Source: Nocardia seriolae NBRC 15557 (GTDB taxonomy: Bacteria; Actinomycetota; Actinomycetes; Mycobacteriales; Mycobacteriaceae). Taken from it: a stretch of 42,294 nt of DNA. The notes under the pieces are model-generated. The model worked only from the letters and a program-made list of their open reading frames with translations, had not been told where the DNA came from and did not search any database. The stretch is taken from NCBI RefSeq assembly GCF_007990715.1, contig NZ_BJWY01000058.1:1-42294 (forward strand). Reading direction: 5' to 3'. Both the position numbers and the translations under genes were made by a program. The stretch's first letter is position 1; every line of letters starts with the position of its first letter. Positions 32,250 through 40,146 of the stretch are shown here, one piece after another.

Positions 32250-32687
32250 GCGCTGTTCCGTGGGTGGGTTAGCGTCCGAGTGGAAGACCTGTTGCGGCAA
32301 GTGAATACCGAGGTGGACCGTGGGCGCGGTGACCGATATCTATGATCAGGAGCTGGTCGGGGATTTCCATGTGACGGCCGAGCTCACGAAGACGGCCGTC
32401 TACGCGATCCAGTTCTCGATGGCACGGCGCGCGCAGGAGCCGCGGGAGGATCTCACCTCGCTCATCCGGGCGGGCGACTTCGGCGGAAAGGCCATGTCGG
32501 ACCTGGAGTTCGGGAGCTTCTTCACCCAGCTGGTGATTGCGGGCAACGACACCACCAAGAGGGGCGGGTGTTCTTCGAGGAACTGCTGGCCCGCTTCCCG
32601 AAACTGGAACAGACCGGCGACGCGCGCCGGATCCGTTCCAATCTGAACAACGGCCTCGAGCCGCTGCCGCTGCGCATGACGCGCTGA
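32250..32687 (+). pseudogene. Cytochrome P450 remnant lacking the haem-binding region
   Basis: In one frame (from about 32320) lies the part before and through helix I of a P450 (DIYDQELVGDFHVTAELT, RRAQEPREDLTSLI, FFTQLVIAGNDTTK). In a second frame from 32568 follows the extreme C-terminus (VFFEELLARFPKLEQTGDARR, IRSNLNNGLEPLPLRM, stop at 32687). The roughly 150 residues between, including the ExxR helix and the cysteine loop, are missing, and the N-terminal domain is also gone. No function is possible. It lies between two convergent operons. Confidence 0.8.
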
Positions 32688-32692
32688 CGGGA

Positions 32693-33394
32693 TTACGCCT
32701 GGAAGCGGTAGCCCATGCCCGCTTCGGTGAGCAGGTGTTTGGGCTGGGAGGGGTCGTCCTCGAGTTTGCGGCGGAGTTGGGCGAGATAGACGCGCAGGTA
32801 ATGGGTTTCGGTGGCGTAGGACGGGCCCCAGACCTCGCGGAGGAGTTCGCGGCGGCCGACCAGTTTGCCCTTGTTGCGGACCAGCATTTCCAGCACGCCC
32901 CATTCGGTGGGGGTGAGGTGGACGTCGTGGCCGTGGCGGACGACCTTCTTCGCCGCGAGATCGACGGTGAAGGAACCGGTTTCGATGATCGGCTCGGCGG
33001 CGTCGGCGGTATTGGCCGAGCGGCGCACGGCGGCGCGCAGGCGGGCCAGCAGCTCGTCCATGCCGAAGGGCTTGGTGACGTAGTCGTCGGCACCCGCGTC
33101 GAGGGCCTCGACCTTGTCCGAGGAGTCGGTGCGGGCCGAGAGCACGATCACCGGTGCGGTGGACCAGCCGCGCAGGCCCGCGAGCACCTCGATGCCGTCC
33201 ATATCGGGCAGGCCGAGATCGAGAATGATGACGTCGGGGTGCTTCTCGGCGGCCGCGCGCAAGGCCGCGGCCCCATTGGACGCGGTGGTCACCGCGTAGC
33301 CGCGGACCGACAGATTGATGCGCAGGGCGCGCAGGATCTGTGGTTCGTCATCGACCACGAGCACTTTGGTCGGCGCTGCGGCCGCGTTCGTCAC
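32693..33394 (-). CDS. kdpE: Kdp response regulator
   Basis: A 233-residue OmpR/PhoB-type regulator: receiver domain with acidic pair DD at 15-16, phospho-acceptor Asp 59 (VIILDLGLPDMDG) and TKPF lysine, then a winged helix (LTPTEWGVLEMLVRNKGKLVGRRELL, YLRVYLAQLRRKLEDD). It activates kdpFABC in low potassium. Its GTG start overlaps the kdpD stop (GTGA, 33391-33394). OmpR-type proteins bind direct repeats spaced about 11 bp, which is what the candidate operators at 36166 and 38107 show. Confidence 0.93.
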   Translation of the reverse strand: MTNAAAAPTKVLVVDDEPQILRALRINLSVRGYAVTTASNGAAALRAAAEKHPDVIILDLGLPDMDGIEVLAGLRGWSTAPVIVLSARTDSSDKVEALDAGADDYVTKPFGMDELLARLRAAVRRSANTADAAEPIIETGSFTVDLAAKKVVRHGHDVHLTPTEWGVLEMLVRNKGKLVGRRELLREVWGPSYATETHYLRVYLAQLRRKLEDDPSQPKHLLTEAGMGYRFQA

Positions 33395-35928
33395 CCGTTC
33401 TCCTCTTCCGTGCTCGCGTGCTCACTGCCGGAAAGCTCAGTATCGCCCGCGGGCAGATCGATCACCATTGTCAAACCGCCGCCCGGAGTCGGCTCCGCGT
33501 GCACGGCGCCGTCCGTGGCGTCCACGAAACCGCGCACCACCGACAGGCCCAGGCCCACGCCGGTGGAGGTGTCGCGGTCGCCGAGCCGCTGGAACGGCTC
33601 GAACAATTGATCCTCCAGGCCGGTCGGTACTCCAGGACCCGTATCGACCACGGTAACGGCCACTCGCTTCCCGAACTGCTCCGCGGCCACCCGCACCACC
33701 GAATCGCGGGGGGAGTAGCGGGCGGCATTGTCGATGAGATTGGCCAGGACCCGTTCCAGCAGACCGGGATCCGCGCGCACCGACACCGCGTCGACGTCCA
33801 CCTTGACCCGGTCCATGGTGGTGCGGCGCATGCCGCGGGTGCCCATGCCCATGAGCGCGTGATGCACCACCTCGTCCAGGTACACCTTGCGCACCTGCGG
33901 CTTGATCACCCCGACCGCCAGCCGCGAGGAATCGAGCAGATTGCCGACCAGCCCGGTCAGCTGATCCACCGATTCCTCGATGGTCTCCAGCAGTTCGGCG
34001 GTGTCCTCGGGCGAGAACTCGACATCGTCGCTGCGCAGGCTGGACACCGCCGCCTTGGCCGCGGCCAGTGGGGTGCGCAGGTCGTGGCTGACCGCCGAGA
34101 GCAGTGCGCGGCGCAGCTTGTCGGCCTCCATGACCGCCTGCGCGGCGCTGGCCTCCTCCTGCAATTGGGTCTGATGCACAAGTCCGGCTGCCTGATTCGC
34201 GACCGCCCCCAGCACGAGGCGGTCTCCCGAGGTCACGGGACGCCCTCGCAGGAGCAGCCAGTGCATGTCATCGCCTGCCTCCAATGCGGTGAGGGAGTCG
34301 TCGACCTTCGACGGCGGGTCCTCGCCCGCCGAGGCGACCACCCCGTCGTCGGTGATCAGGCTGACCGCCTCCTGGCCGTAGGTCTCGCGGGCGCGTGCGA
34401 GCAGATCCTGCAGAGCCGCGCCGTGCAGCACCGAGCCGGCGAACAGGGCGAGCAGCTCGGCCTGGCGAGAAGCCTTGCGCGCCTCGAGGGTTCGCTTGGC
34501 CGCCACATCCACCAGCGCCGCCACCGCCACCGCCACGAACAGCAGCACGACGATGGTGAGGAAGTTGTCGAGCTGGTCGATGGTGAGGCTGTAGCGCGGA
34601 TCGGTGAAGAACCAGTTCAGCAGGACGCCCGACAGGATCGCCGACAGCGCCGCCGGGGCTACGCCGCCGAGCAGCGAGACCGCGATGACGCCGATGAAGA
34701 ACAGGGCGCTCTCACCGCTGAGATCCAGCAGCCGGTCGAGCCAGAAGTAGATGACCGCGCAGATCGCCGAGGGCACCAGGAACGCCGCGGACCAGGAACC
34801 CACCTTGCGCTCGCCCCGGGTCAGTGAGGACCAGCGGAAGCCGCCGCCCTTGTTGGATTCCTCGTGGGTCACCATGTGCACGTCGATCTTGCCGGACTCC
34901 TGCACCACGGTCGCGCCGATGCCCTCGTCGAGCATTCGTGCCCAGCGTGAGCGCCGGGAGGTGCCGAGCACCAGCTGGGTGGCGTTCACCTGGCGCGCGA
35001 AATCCAGTAGCGCCGTGGGCACGTCCTCGCCGGTGACGGTGTGCAGGCTGGCGTCGAGGCTGGTGGCCAGATCGCGCAGGCGGCCCAGGCGCTGCGCCGA
35101 CACCCCGGCCAGGCCGTCGCCGCGCACGATGTGCAGCACGATCAGTTCGGCGCTGGACTTGGCGGCGATGCGGCTGGCGCGGCGCACGATGGTCTCGGAT
35201 TCCGGGCCGCCGGTCACCGCCACCACCACGCGCTCGCGCGCCTCCCAGGTCTTGGTGATCTTGTGGTCCGCGCGGTATTTGGCGAGGGCGGCGTCCACCT
35301 GATCGGCCAGCCACAGCAGCGCGAGTTCGCGCAGCGCGGTCAGATTGCCGGGGCGGAAGTAGTTGCGCAGCGCCGCGTCGACCTTCTCGGCGGCGTAGAC
35401 GTTGCCGTGGGACATTCTGCGCCGCAAGGCTTCCGGTGTGATGTCCACCAGCTCGACCTGGTCGGCGGAGCGAACCACCCAGTCCGGCACGGTTTCCCGC
35501 TGCACCACACCGGTGATCTGCTCGACCACGTCATTGAGGCTCTCCAGGTGCTGCACATTGACCGTGGACACCACGTCGATGCCCGCGTCCAGCAGTTCCT
35601 GCACGTCCTGCCAGCGCTTCTCGTGCTTGCTGCCCGGAACGTTGGTGTGCGCCAGCTCGTCGACCAGCACCACCGCGGGGTGGCGTCGCAGCACGGCCTC
35701 GGTATCCAGCTCGGGCATGGTGGTGCCGCGGTACTCGATCATCTTGGGCGGGATGCGCTCGATGCCGCCGAGCAGCTCGGCGGTCTTGTTGCGGCCGTGG
35801 GACTCGACGACCGCGGCTACCACGTCACGCCCGCGCTCCAGTCGCCGATGCGCTTCGGAGAGCATCGCGTATGTCTTGCCCACGCCGGGGGCAGCGCCGA
35901 GGTAGATCCGTAGTTGGCCGCGTTTCAC
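33391..35928 (-). CDS. kdpD: Kdp sensor histidine kinase
   Basis: An 845-residue KdpD. The N-terminal KdpD domain holds Walker A GAAPGVGKT (11-19) and Walker-B-like VVLVDELAHTN; then a universal-stress-like domain (VVVAVTGGPESETIVRRASR), four membrane helices (from AAFLVPSAICAVIYFWL), a GAF-like region, HisKA SHDLRTPL with phospho-acceptor His about 615, and an ATPase domain with NLIDNAARYSP and VDTGPGVP. The GTG at 35928 is the only suitable start and overlaps the stop of a small upstream membrane ORF (GTGA). It senses potassium limitation and turgor. Confidence 0.93.
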   Translation of the reverse strand: MKRGQLRIYLGAAPGVGKTYAMLSEAHRRLERGRDVVAAVVESHGRNKTAELLGGIERIPPKMIEYRGTTMPELDTEAVLRRHPAVVLVDELAHTNVPGSKHEKRWQDVQELLDAGIDVVSTVNVQHLESLNDVVEQITGVVQRETVPDWVVRSADQVELVDITPEALRRRMSHGNVYAAEKVDAALRNYFRPGNLTALRELALLWLADQVDAALAKYRADHKITKTWEARERVVVAVTGGPESETIVRRASRIAAKSSAELIVLHIVRGDGLAGVSAQRLGRLRDLATSLDASLHTVTGEDVPTALLDFARQVNATQLVLGTSRRSRWARMLDEGIGATVVQESGKIDVHMVTHEESNKGGGFRWSSLTRGERKVGSWSAAFLVPSAICAVIYFWLDRLLDLSGESALFFIGVIAVSLLGGVAPAALSAILSGVLLNWFFTDPRYSLTIDQLDNFLTIVVLLFVAVAVAALVDVAAKRTLEARKASRQAELLALFAGSVLHGAALQDLLARARETYGQEAVSLITDDGVVASAGEDPPSKVDDSLTALEAGDDMHWLLLRGRPVTSGDRLVLGAVANQAAGLVHQTQLQEEASAAQAVMEADKLRRALLSAVSHDLRTPLAAAKAAVSSLRSDDVEFSPEDTAELLETIEESVDQLTGLVGNLLDSSRLAVGVIKPQVRKVYLDEVVHHALMGMGTRGMRRTTMDRVKVDVDAVSVRADPGLLERVLANLIDNAARYSPRDSVVRVAAEQFGKRVAVTVVDTGPGVPTGLEDQLFEPFQRLGDRDTSTGVGLGLSVVRGFVDATDGAVHAEPTPGGGLTMVIDLPAGDTELSGSEHASTEEENG

Positions 35929-36077
35929 TCGTCCATCATCGCGCGCGGTGCGCGGATGCCCTGCTGCGCCGTGCGGACGGTCGCGTGACGGCCTTCGGCG
36001 TCGGCCAGGACGCGCAGTATCAGCGCGCAACCGAGGAATCCGAAGATCACCATCAAGGTGACGGCGATGTGCGGCAC
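35925..36077 (-). CDS. Small membrane protein upstream of and coupled to kdpD
   Basis: A 50-residue ORF, VPHIAVTLMVIFGFLGCALI then LRVLADAEGRHATVRTAQQG and IRAPRAMMDE. One membrane helix covers residues 4-22, followed by a basic, soluble tail. The GTG start has a strong AAGGAGAA site six bases upstream, and its TGA overlaps the kdpD GTG, so translation is coupled. Given size and position it could be a regulatory subunit of KdpD, in the manner of other one-helix kinase partners. No family is recognised. Confidence 0.7.
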   Translation of the reverse strand: MPHIAVTLMVIFGFLGCALILRVLADAEGRHATVRTAQQGIRAPRAMMDE

Positions 36078-36165
36078 GGCTTCTCCTTATATACGTGCGG
36101 GTGTGCGTCCGGCCGCGCGGCCGGGTCCCCACTTCATACCTCCGATGCTGGTCAGATGGCCGCTC

Positions 36166-36183
36166 CTGACGGTTTCTTTACGC
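36166..36183 (+). promoter_or_regulatory. Candidate KdpE operator, kinase/kdpDE intergenic region
   Basis: ctgacggtttctttacgc, 16 of 18 identical to the motif at 38107-38124 before the kdpF operon. It contains two half-sites, TGACG and TTACG, 11 bp apart, the geometry of OmpR-type regulators. It lies 15 bp upstream of a TTGACA box for the kinase gene and 89 bp upstream of the small ORF before kdpD. Confidence 0.6.
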
Positions 36184-36198
36184 TCGTGTCTCGCGATG

Positions 36199-36228
36199 TT
36201 GACAGGATCCGAGCGAGCCGCCGAATAC
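36199..36228 (+). promoter_or_regulatory. Probable promoter of the Ser/Thr kinase gene
   Basis: ttgaca (36199-36204), an 18-base spacer and gaatac (36223-36228), about 50 bp before the kinase start codon. The candidate KdpE motif is just upstream, in an activating position. Confidence 0.5.
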
Positions 36229-36279
36229 CGACCGGTCTGAGATATCGCGGATGGGGTGCGGCGACCCTAGGCTGTCGGC

Positions 36280-38082
36280 GTGAGTTCCGGGCGGGCAATG
36301 GTCGACGGGCGTTTCGAGTTGATCGAGCCCCTCGGTAGCGGCGGCATGGGCACGGTCTGGCGCGCCTACGACATCGCGCTGCACCGCGAGGTGGCGCTGA
36401 AAGAAGTGCGGGCCGAGGGGGACGGGAGCTCGGCCGAGGTGCAGCGCGAGCGGGTGCTGCGCGAGGCGCGCGCCCTGGCCCGCATCACCCACCCGAATGT
36501 CGTTGCCATTCACCACATCGTGGACACGCCCGCCGAGCAGCATCCGTGGATCGTCATGGAGTTGGTGGCGGGCGGCTCGCTCGCCGACCGGCTGGATCAG
36601 GGCCCGATGTCACCGGCGCAGGCGGCGTCGATCGGCCGCGGCATCCTCGCCGGACTCCGCGCCGCCCACGCGGTCGGCGTCCTGCACCGCGACGTGAAGC
36701 CGCCGAATGTGCTGCTGCGCAGCGACGGCTCACCGGTCCTCACCGACTTCGGCATCGCCGCGGTGAACGACCTGACCGGCCTCACCTCCACCGGCAGCGT
36801 GGTCGGCTCCCTGCCCTACGTCGCCCCCGAACGCCTCCAGGGCCACGAGGGCAACCCCGCCTCCGACCTCTGGTCCCTGGGCCTGGTGATGTTCGCCGCC
36901 GTCGAGGGCTACCAGCCCATGCGCCGCGACACCGACGTCGCCACCCTGGCCGCCGTCCTCATGGGCGCGGTCCCCCAACCCCGCCAGGCCGGCCCCCTGA
37001 CCCCGGTCCTGCAAGCCCTCCTGGTCCCCAACCCGGGCCACCGCCCACCCGCCGACCAGGTCGACCGCATGCTCGCCCAGGTCGCCAGCGAGATCCCCCT
37101 GGAACCGCAACCCTTCCAACAACCTTCGGCCCCCCACCCGATGGTGACCGCACCCCAGGACTTCATCCCGCCGCCGCTGCCCCAGACATTCGCCAACCCG
37201 ACACAGCCGCAGGCGTTTTCGACAATCCCACAGCCGCAGGCGTTCGCGACAACCCCACAGCCGCAGGCGTTCCTGACGTCGCCACAGCCGCAGCCGTTTA
37301 CGACGCAGCCGCAGACGTTCTCGACAACGCCACTGCCCCCGGGTTTCCCGGCGGCTTCGCAGCCGGGCGGCTTCACCGCGCCCCAATCGTTCTCGCCGGT
37401 CCCGAAGCCCATCGACGCCGCACCGCATCGCAATTCGCGGCCGTGGATCCTGGCGGGCGGAGCGGCGGTGCTCGCCGTCGCGGCCGTCGCCACCATCGCG
37501 CTGTGGCCTTCCTCCTCCGGCGGCGGCCAGAGCCTGCCGAATCTGCCGACCGGCCCCACCCAGCTCACCGGCATCACCCTGCCGAGCGGCATCGTCGCGC
37601 CCACCGTCATCGGGACCGCCCCCGCCGACGGCCGGTCCGGCACCGACCTGTTGACCCCCGACGCCGTCCGCAAGGCCATCACGGCCCTCGAAAAGGTCGC
37701 CGGCGGAAAGCTGTTCACCGAGACCACGATCTACCCCGAGCACATCAGCACCGGCGCCCCCGTCCCAGGCCAGCCCAATCACTACGACCAGTTCAGCTAC
37801 CGCAACGGCACCGCCAAGCGCGACGGCGTAGGCGGTCAGCTCACCGGCGCCACCCTCGATCTGAGCACCATCAACTGGGACATCCTGCCCGGCCTGCTGG
37901 CCGCGGCCAAGGAGAAGCGCAACCTCCCCAACCCCACCACCCGCTACCTCATCGTCGACACCGACGGCACCTTCAGCGATGGCGCACCCCGGCTGCGCCT
38001 CTACCTCACCACCGCCTACAACGACGGCGGCTACGTCTCCGCCGCCCTCGACGGCACCATCCTGGAGACCTACGGCCGCTAG
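36280..38082 (+). CDS. Receptor-type Ser/Thr protein kinase (PknB-like)
   Basis: 600 residues. The kinase domain (about 9-275) has the glycine loop GSGGMGTVW, Lys 41 in VALKEV, catalytic HRDVKPPN (Asp 138) and DFG (Asp 156), so it should be active. A Pro/Gln-rich linker (about 300-375) contains decapeptide-like repeats (PQPQAFATT, PQPQAFLTS). A membrane helix lies at 388-409 and an outer domain of about 190 residues lacks PASTA repeats. It stands between kdpDE (divergent) and kdpFAB (same strand), and its promoter has a KdpE-like motif, so a role in potassium or turgor signalling is plausible but inferred. GTG 36280; ATG 36298 is an alternative. Confidence 0.88.
   Translation: MSSGRAMVDGRFELIEPLGSGGMGTVWRAYDIALHREVALKEVRAEGDGSSAEVQRERVLREARALARITHPNVVAIHHIVDTPAEQHPWIVMELVAGGSLADRLDQGPMSPAQAASIGRGILAGLRAAHAVGVLHRDVKPPNVLLRSDGSPVLTDFGIAAVNDLTGLTSTGSVVGSLPYVAPERLQGHEGNPASDLWSLGLVMFAAVEGYQPMRRDTDVATLAAVLMGAVPQPRQAGPLTPVLQALLVPNPGHRPPADQVDRMLAQVASEIPLEPQPFQQPSAPHPMVTAPQDFIPPPLPQTFANPTQPQAFSTIPQPQAFATTPQPQAFLTSPQPQPFTTQPQTFSTTPLPPGFPAASQPGGFTAPQSFSPVPKPIDAAPHRNSRPWILAGGAAVLAVAAVATIALWPSSSGGGQSLPNLPTGPTQLTGITLPSGIVAPTVIGTAPADGRSGTDLLTPDAVRKAITALEKVAGGKLFTETTIYPEHISTGAPVPGQPNHYDQFSYRNGTAKRDGVGGQLTGATLDLSTINWDILPGLLAAAKEKRNLPNPTTRYLIVDTDGTFSDGAPRLRLYLTTAYNDGGYVSAALDGTILETYGR
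37200..37328 (+). repeat. Tandem repeats of about 30 bp in the kinase linker
   Basis: Degenerate copies of cacagccgcaggcgtt(c/t) plus a variable triplet run begin near 37202, 37229 and 37257, with shorter ones near 37288 and 37306. They encode the repeated QPQAF/QPQTF units of the membrane-proximal linker and could vary in number between strains. Confidence 0.75.
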
Positions 38083-38106
38083 CGGGACGGCCCGAAATAC
38101 CAGGCC

Positions 38107-38124
38107 CTGACGCTTTCTTGACGC
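38107..38124 (+). promoter_or_regulatory. Candidate KdpE operator upstream of the kdpF operon
   Basis: ctgacgctttcttgacgc contains two TGACG half-sites exactly 11 bp apart (38108 and 38119). The sequence after it (gcggtatgtcgacgg) also resembles the part after the twin motif at 36166 (gcgatgttgacagg), so the whole 40-bp block appears shared. It lies about 180 bp before the first small ORF of the operon. Confidence 0.65.
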
Positions 38125-38302
38125 ATTCGCGCGGTATGTCGACGGCATTTGTGCGACGCGCCACACGACCATGTAAGTGGAGCGTCAATGGGGAGGTCCG
38201 GGACGCTAAGAAGGCGTAAAGGGCCTCGAAGTTGGGGTGTTCGGGCGCTTGACTCACTCCGGCGCGTCTTGGGACGTGCTTGACAGAGAGAGGTTTCGAG
38301 AC

Positions 38303-38386
38303 ATGCTCGTCGTGGTGTTCACGGTGCTGACAGTGGCGGTCTTCGCGCTGTTCGGCTTGATCCAGCGCGGGGTGGAGCGGCTGTGA
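38303..38386 (+). CDS. 27-residue membrane ORF at the head of the kdp operon
   Basis: MLVVVFTVLTVAVFALFGLI then QRGVERL: one membrane helix with a short basic cytoplasmic end. The ATG is preceded by GAGAGAGG and the stop overlaps the kdpF GTG (GTGA at 38383-38386), strong signs of translation. It is distinct in sequence from KdpF. It may be a second small stabilising subunit of the pump or a leader peptide for kdpF. Confidence 0.7.
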   Translation: MLVVVFTVLTVAVFALFGLIQRGVERL

Positions 38387-38469
38387 CGCAGAACATTATC
38401 GGTTTGGTTCTGGCCGTTGGCATTGCCGTGTATCTGGTGGCGGCGCTGCTGTACCCCGAGAGGTTCTGA
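38383..38469 (+). CDS. kdpF: Potassium-transporting ATPase subunit KdpF
   Basis: A 28-residue one-helix subunit, VTQNIIGLVLAVGIAVYLVA then ALLYPERF. The closing LLYPERF matches the LLFPEKF type of mycobacterial KdpF. It stabilises the KdpABC complex in the membrane. The GTG overlaps the preceding ORF, and kdpA starts directly after its TGA. Confidence 0.88.
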   Translation: MTQNIIGLVLAVGIAVYLVAALLYPERF

Positions 38470-40146
38470 GTGAGCACCACAACCGCAGGGATCCTGTTCG
38501 CGGCATCCCTGGTCATTGCGCTCGCCGCGGTGCATGTGCCCCTGGGCGACTACATGTATCGGGTTTACAGCGGCGAGAAGCATTCCAAGGCCGAGAAGGG
38601 CATCTACAAGCTGATCGGCGTGCAGCCGGGGGTCGAGATGACCTGGGCCGTGTACGCGCGCAGTGTGCTGGCGTTCTCGGCGATCAGCGTGCTGTTCCTT
38701 TTCTTTCTGCAGTTGATTCAGGGCAAGCTGCCGCTGCACCTGAATGATCCGGGCACCAAGATGACCGCGGATCTGGCGTGGAACACCGCCATCAGCTTCG
38801 TCACGAACACGAACTGGCAGAACTATGCCGGTGAGTCGACGATGGGGCATGTCGTGCAGGCCGTGGGCCTGGGCGTGCAGAACTTCGTGTCGGCGGCCGT
38901 GGGTATGGCCGTGGCGGTCGCGCTGGTGCGCGGCTTCGCCCGCCGCCACACGGGTGAGCTCGGCAATTTCTGGGTGGATCTGGTGAGGGGAACCATCCGG
39001 ATTCTGTTGCCGTTCGCGTTCATCTTCGCCATCGTGCTGGTCGCGGGCGGCGTGATCCAGAACCTGCACGTGTACGACCAGGTCGCGACGACCGTGGGCA
39101 ATACCGGTTCGCAAACCCTGCCGGGCGGACTGGTGGCGTCCCAGGAGGTCATCAAGGAGCTGGGCACCAACGGCGGCGGCTTCTACAACGTGAACTCCTC
39201 GCACCCGTTCGAGAACCCGACCGCGTGGACGAACTGGCTCGAGATCTTCCTGCTGCTGGTGATCAGCTTCTCGCTGCCGCGCACCTTCGGGCGCATGGTC
39301 GGCTCCAAGAAGCAGGGCTACGCCATCGCCGCGGTCATGAGCACCCTGGCGATCATCAGCCTGACGCTGACGAACCTGTTCCAGCTGCAGCACCACGGCA
39401 CCGTCCCGAGTGCCATCGGCGCGTCCATGGAAGGCGTGGAAACCCGCTTCGGCGTATCGAATTCGGCGACCTTCGCCACCGCGACCACGCTCACCTCGAC
39501 CGGTGCGGTGGACTCGGCGCACGACTCGTACACCAGCCTCGGCGGCATGATGACCATGTTCAACATGCAGCTCGGTGAGGTCGCGCCCGGCGGCACCGGT
39601 TCGGGCCTGTACGGCATGCTGATCCTGGCGGTCATCACCGTGTTCATCGCGGGCCTGATGGTCGGTCGCACCCCGGAATACCTGGGCAAGAAGATCACGC
39701 CGAAGGAAATCAAGCTGGCCGCGGCCTACTTCCTGATCTCGCCGCTGATCGTGCTGGTCGGTACGGCCGCCGCCATGGCGCTGCCGGGCGAGCGCGCGGG
39801 TATGGCCAACACCGGGCCGCACGGGCTCTCGGAAGTGTTGTACGCCTTCACTTCCGCGGCCAAAAACAATGGTTCGGCCTTCGCCGGTCTGTCCGGCAAT
39901 ACCGTGTGGTGGAACACCGCGCTGGGCCTGGCCATGGTGTTCGGCCGCTTCCTCCCCATGATCTTCGTGCTGGCCCTGGCCGGTTCGCTGGCCGGACAGG
40001 GCCACACCCCCGCCTCCGAGGGCACGCTGCCGACGCATCGCCCGCAGTTCGTGGGCCTGGTCGTGGGCGTCACCGTCATCCTGGTCGCGCTCACCTTCCT
40101 GCCCATGCTGGCGCTCGGCCCGCTCGCTGAAGGAATCCACTCATGA
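38470..40146 (+). CDS. kdpA: Potassium-transporting ATPase, potassium-binding subunit KdpA
   Basis: A 558-residue, ten-helix channel-like subunit. Selectivity-filter regions are visible: TNTNWQNYAGEST, ELGTNGGGFYNVNSSHPFENP, and near the end LYAFTSAAKNNGSAFAGL and FGRFLPMI. The GTG start follows kdpF with no gap, and its stop overlaps the kdpB ATG (ATGA). Length and motifs are normal. Confidence 0.95.
   Translation: MSTTTAGILFAASLVIALAAVHVPLGDYMYRVYSGEKHSKAEKGIYKLIGVQPGVEMTWAVYARSVLAFSAISVLFLFFLQLIQGKLPLHLNDPGTKMTADLAWNTAISFVTNTNWQNYAGESTMGHVVQAVGLGVQNFVSAAVGMAVAVALVRGFARRHTGELGNFWVDLVRGTIRILLPFAFIFAIVLVAGGVIQNLHVYDQVATTVGNTGSQTLPGGLVASQEVIKELGTNGGGFYNVNSSHPFENPTAWTNWLEIFLLLVISFSLPRTFGRMVGSKKQGYAIAAVMSTLAIISLTLTNLFQLQHHGTVPSAIGASMEGVETRFGVSNSATFATATTLTSTGAVDSAHDSYTSLGGMMTMFNMQLGEVAPGGTGSGLYGMLILAVITVFIAGLMVGRTPEYLGKKITPKEIKLAAAYFLISPLIVLVGTAAAMALPGERAGMANTGPHGLSEVLYAFTSAAKNNGSAFAGLSGNTVWWNTALGLAMVFGRFLPMIFVLALAGSLAGQGHTPASEGTLPTHRPQFVGLVVGVTVILVALTFLPMLALGPLAEGIHS

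Noticed and set aside
37200..37328. CRISPR-like regular repeats
   Set aside because: The repeats are in frame, degenerate and encode the Pro/Gln linker of the kinase; there are no unique spacers.
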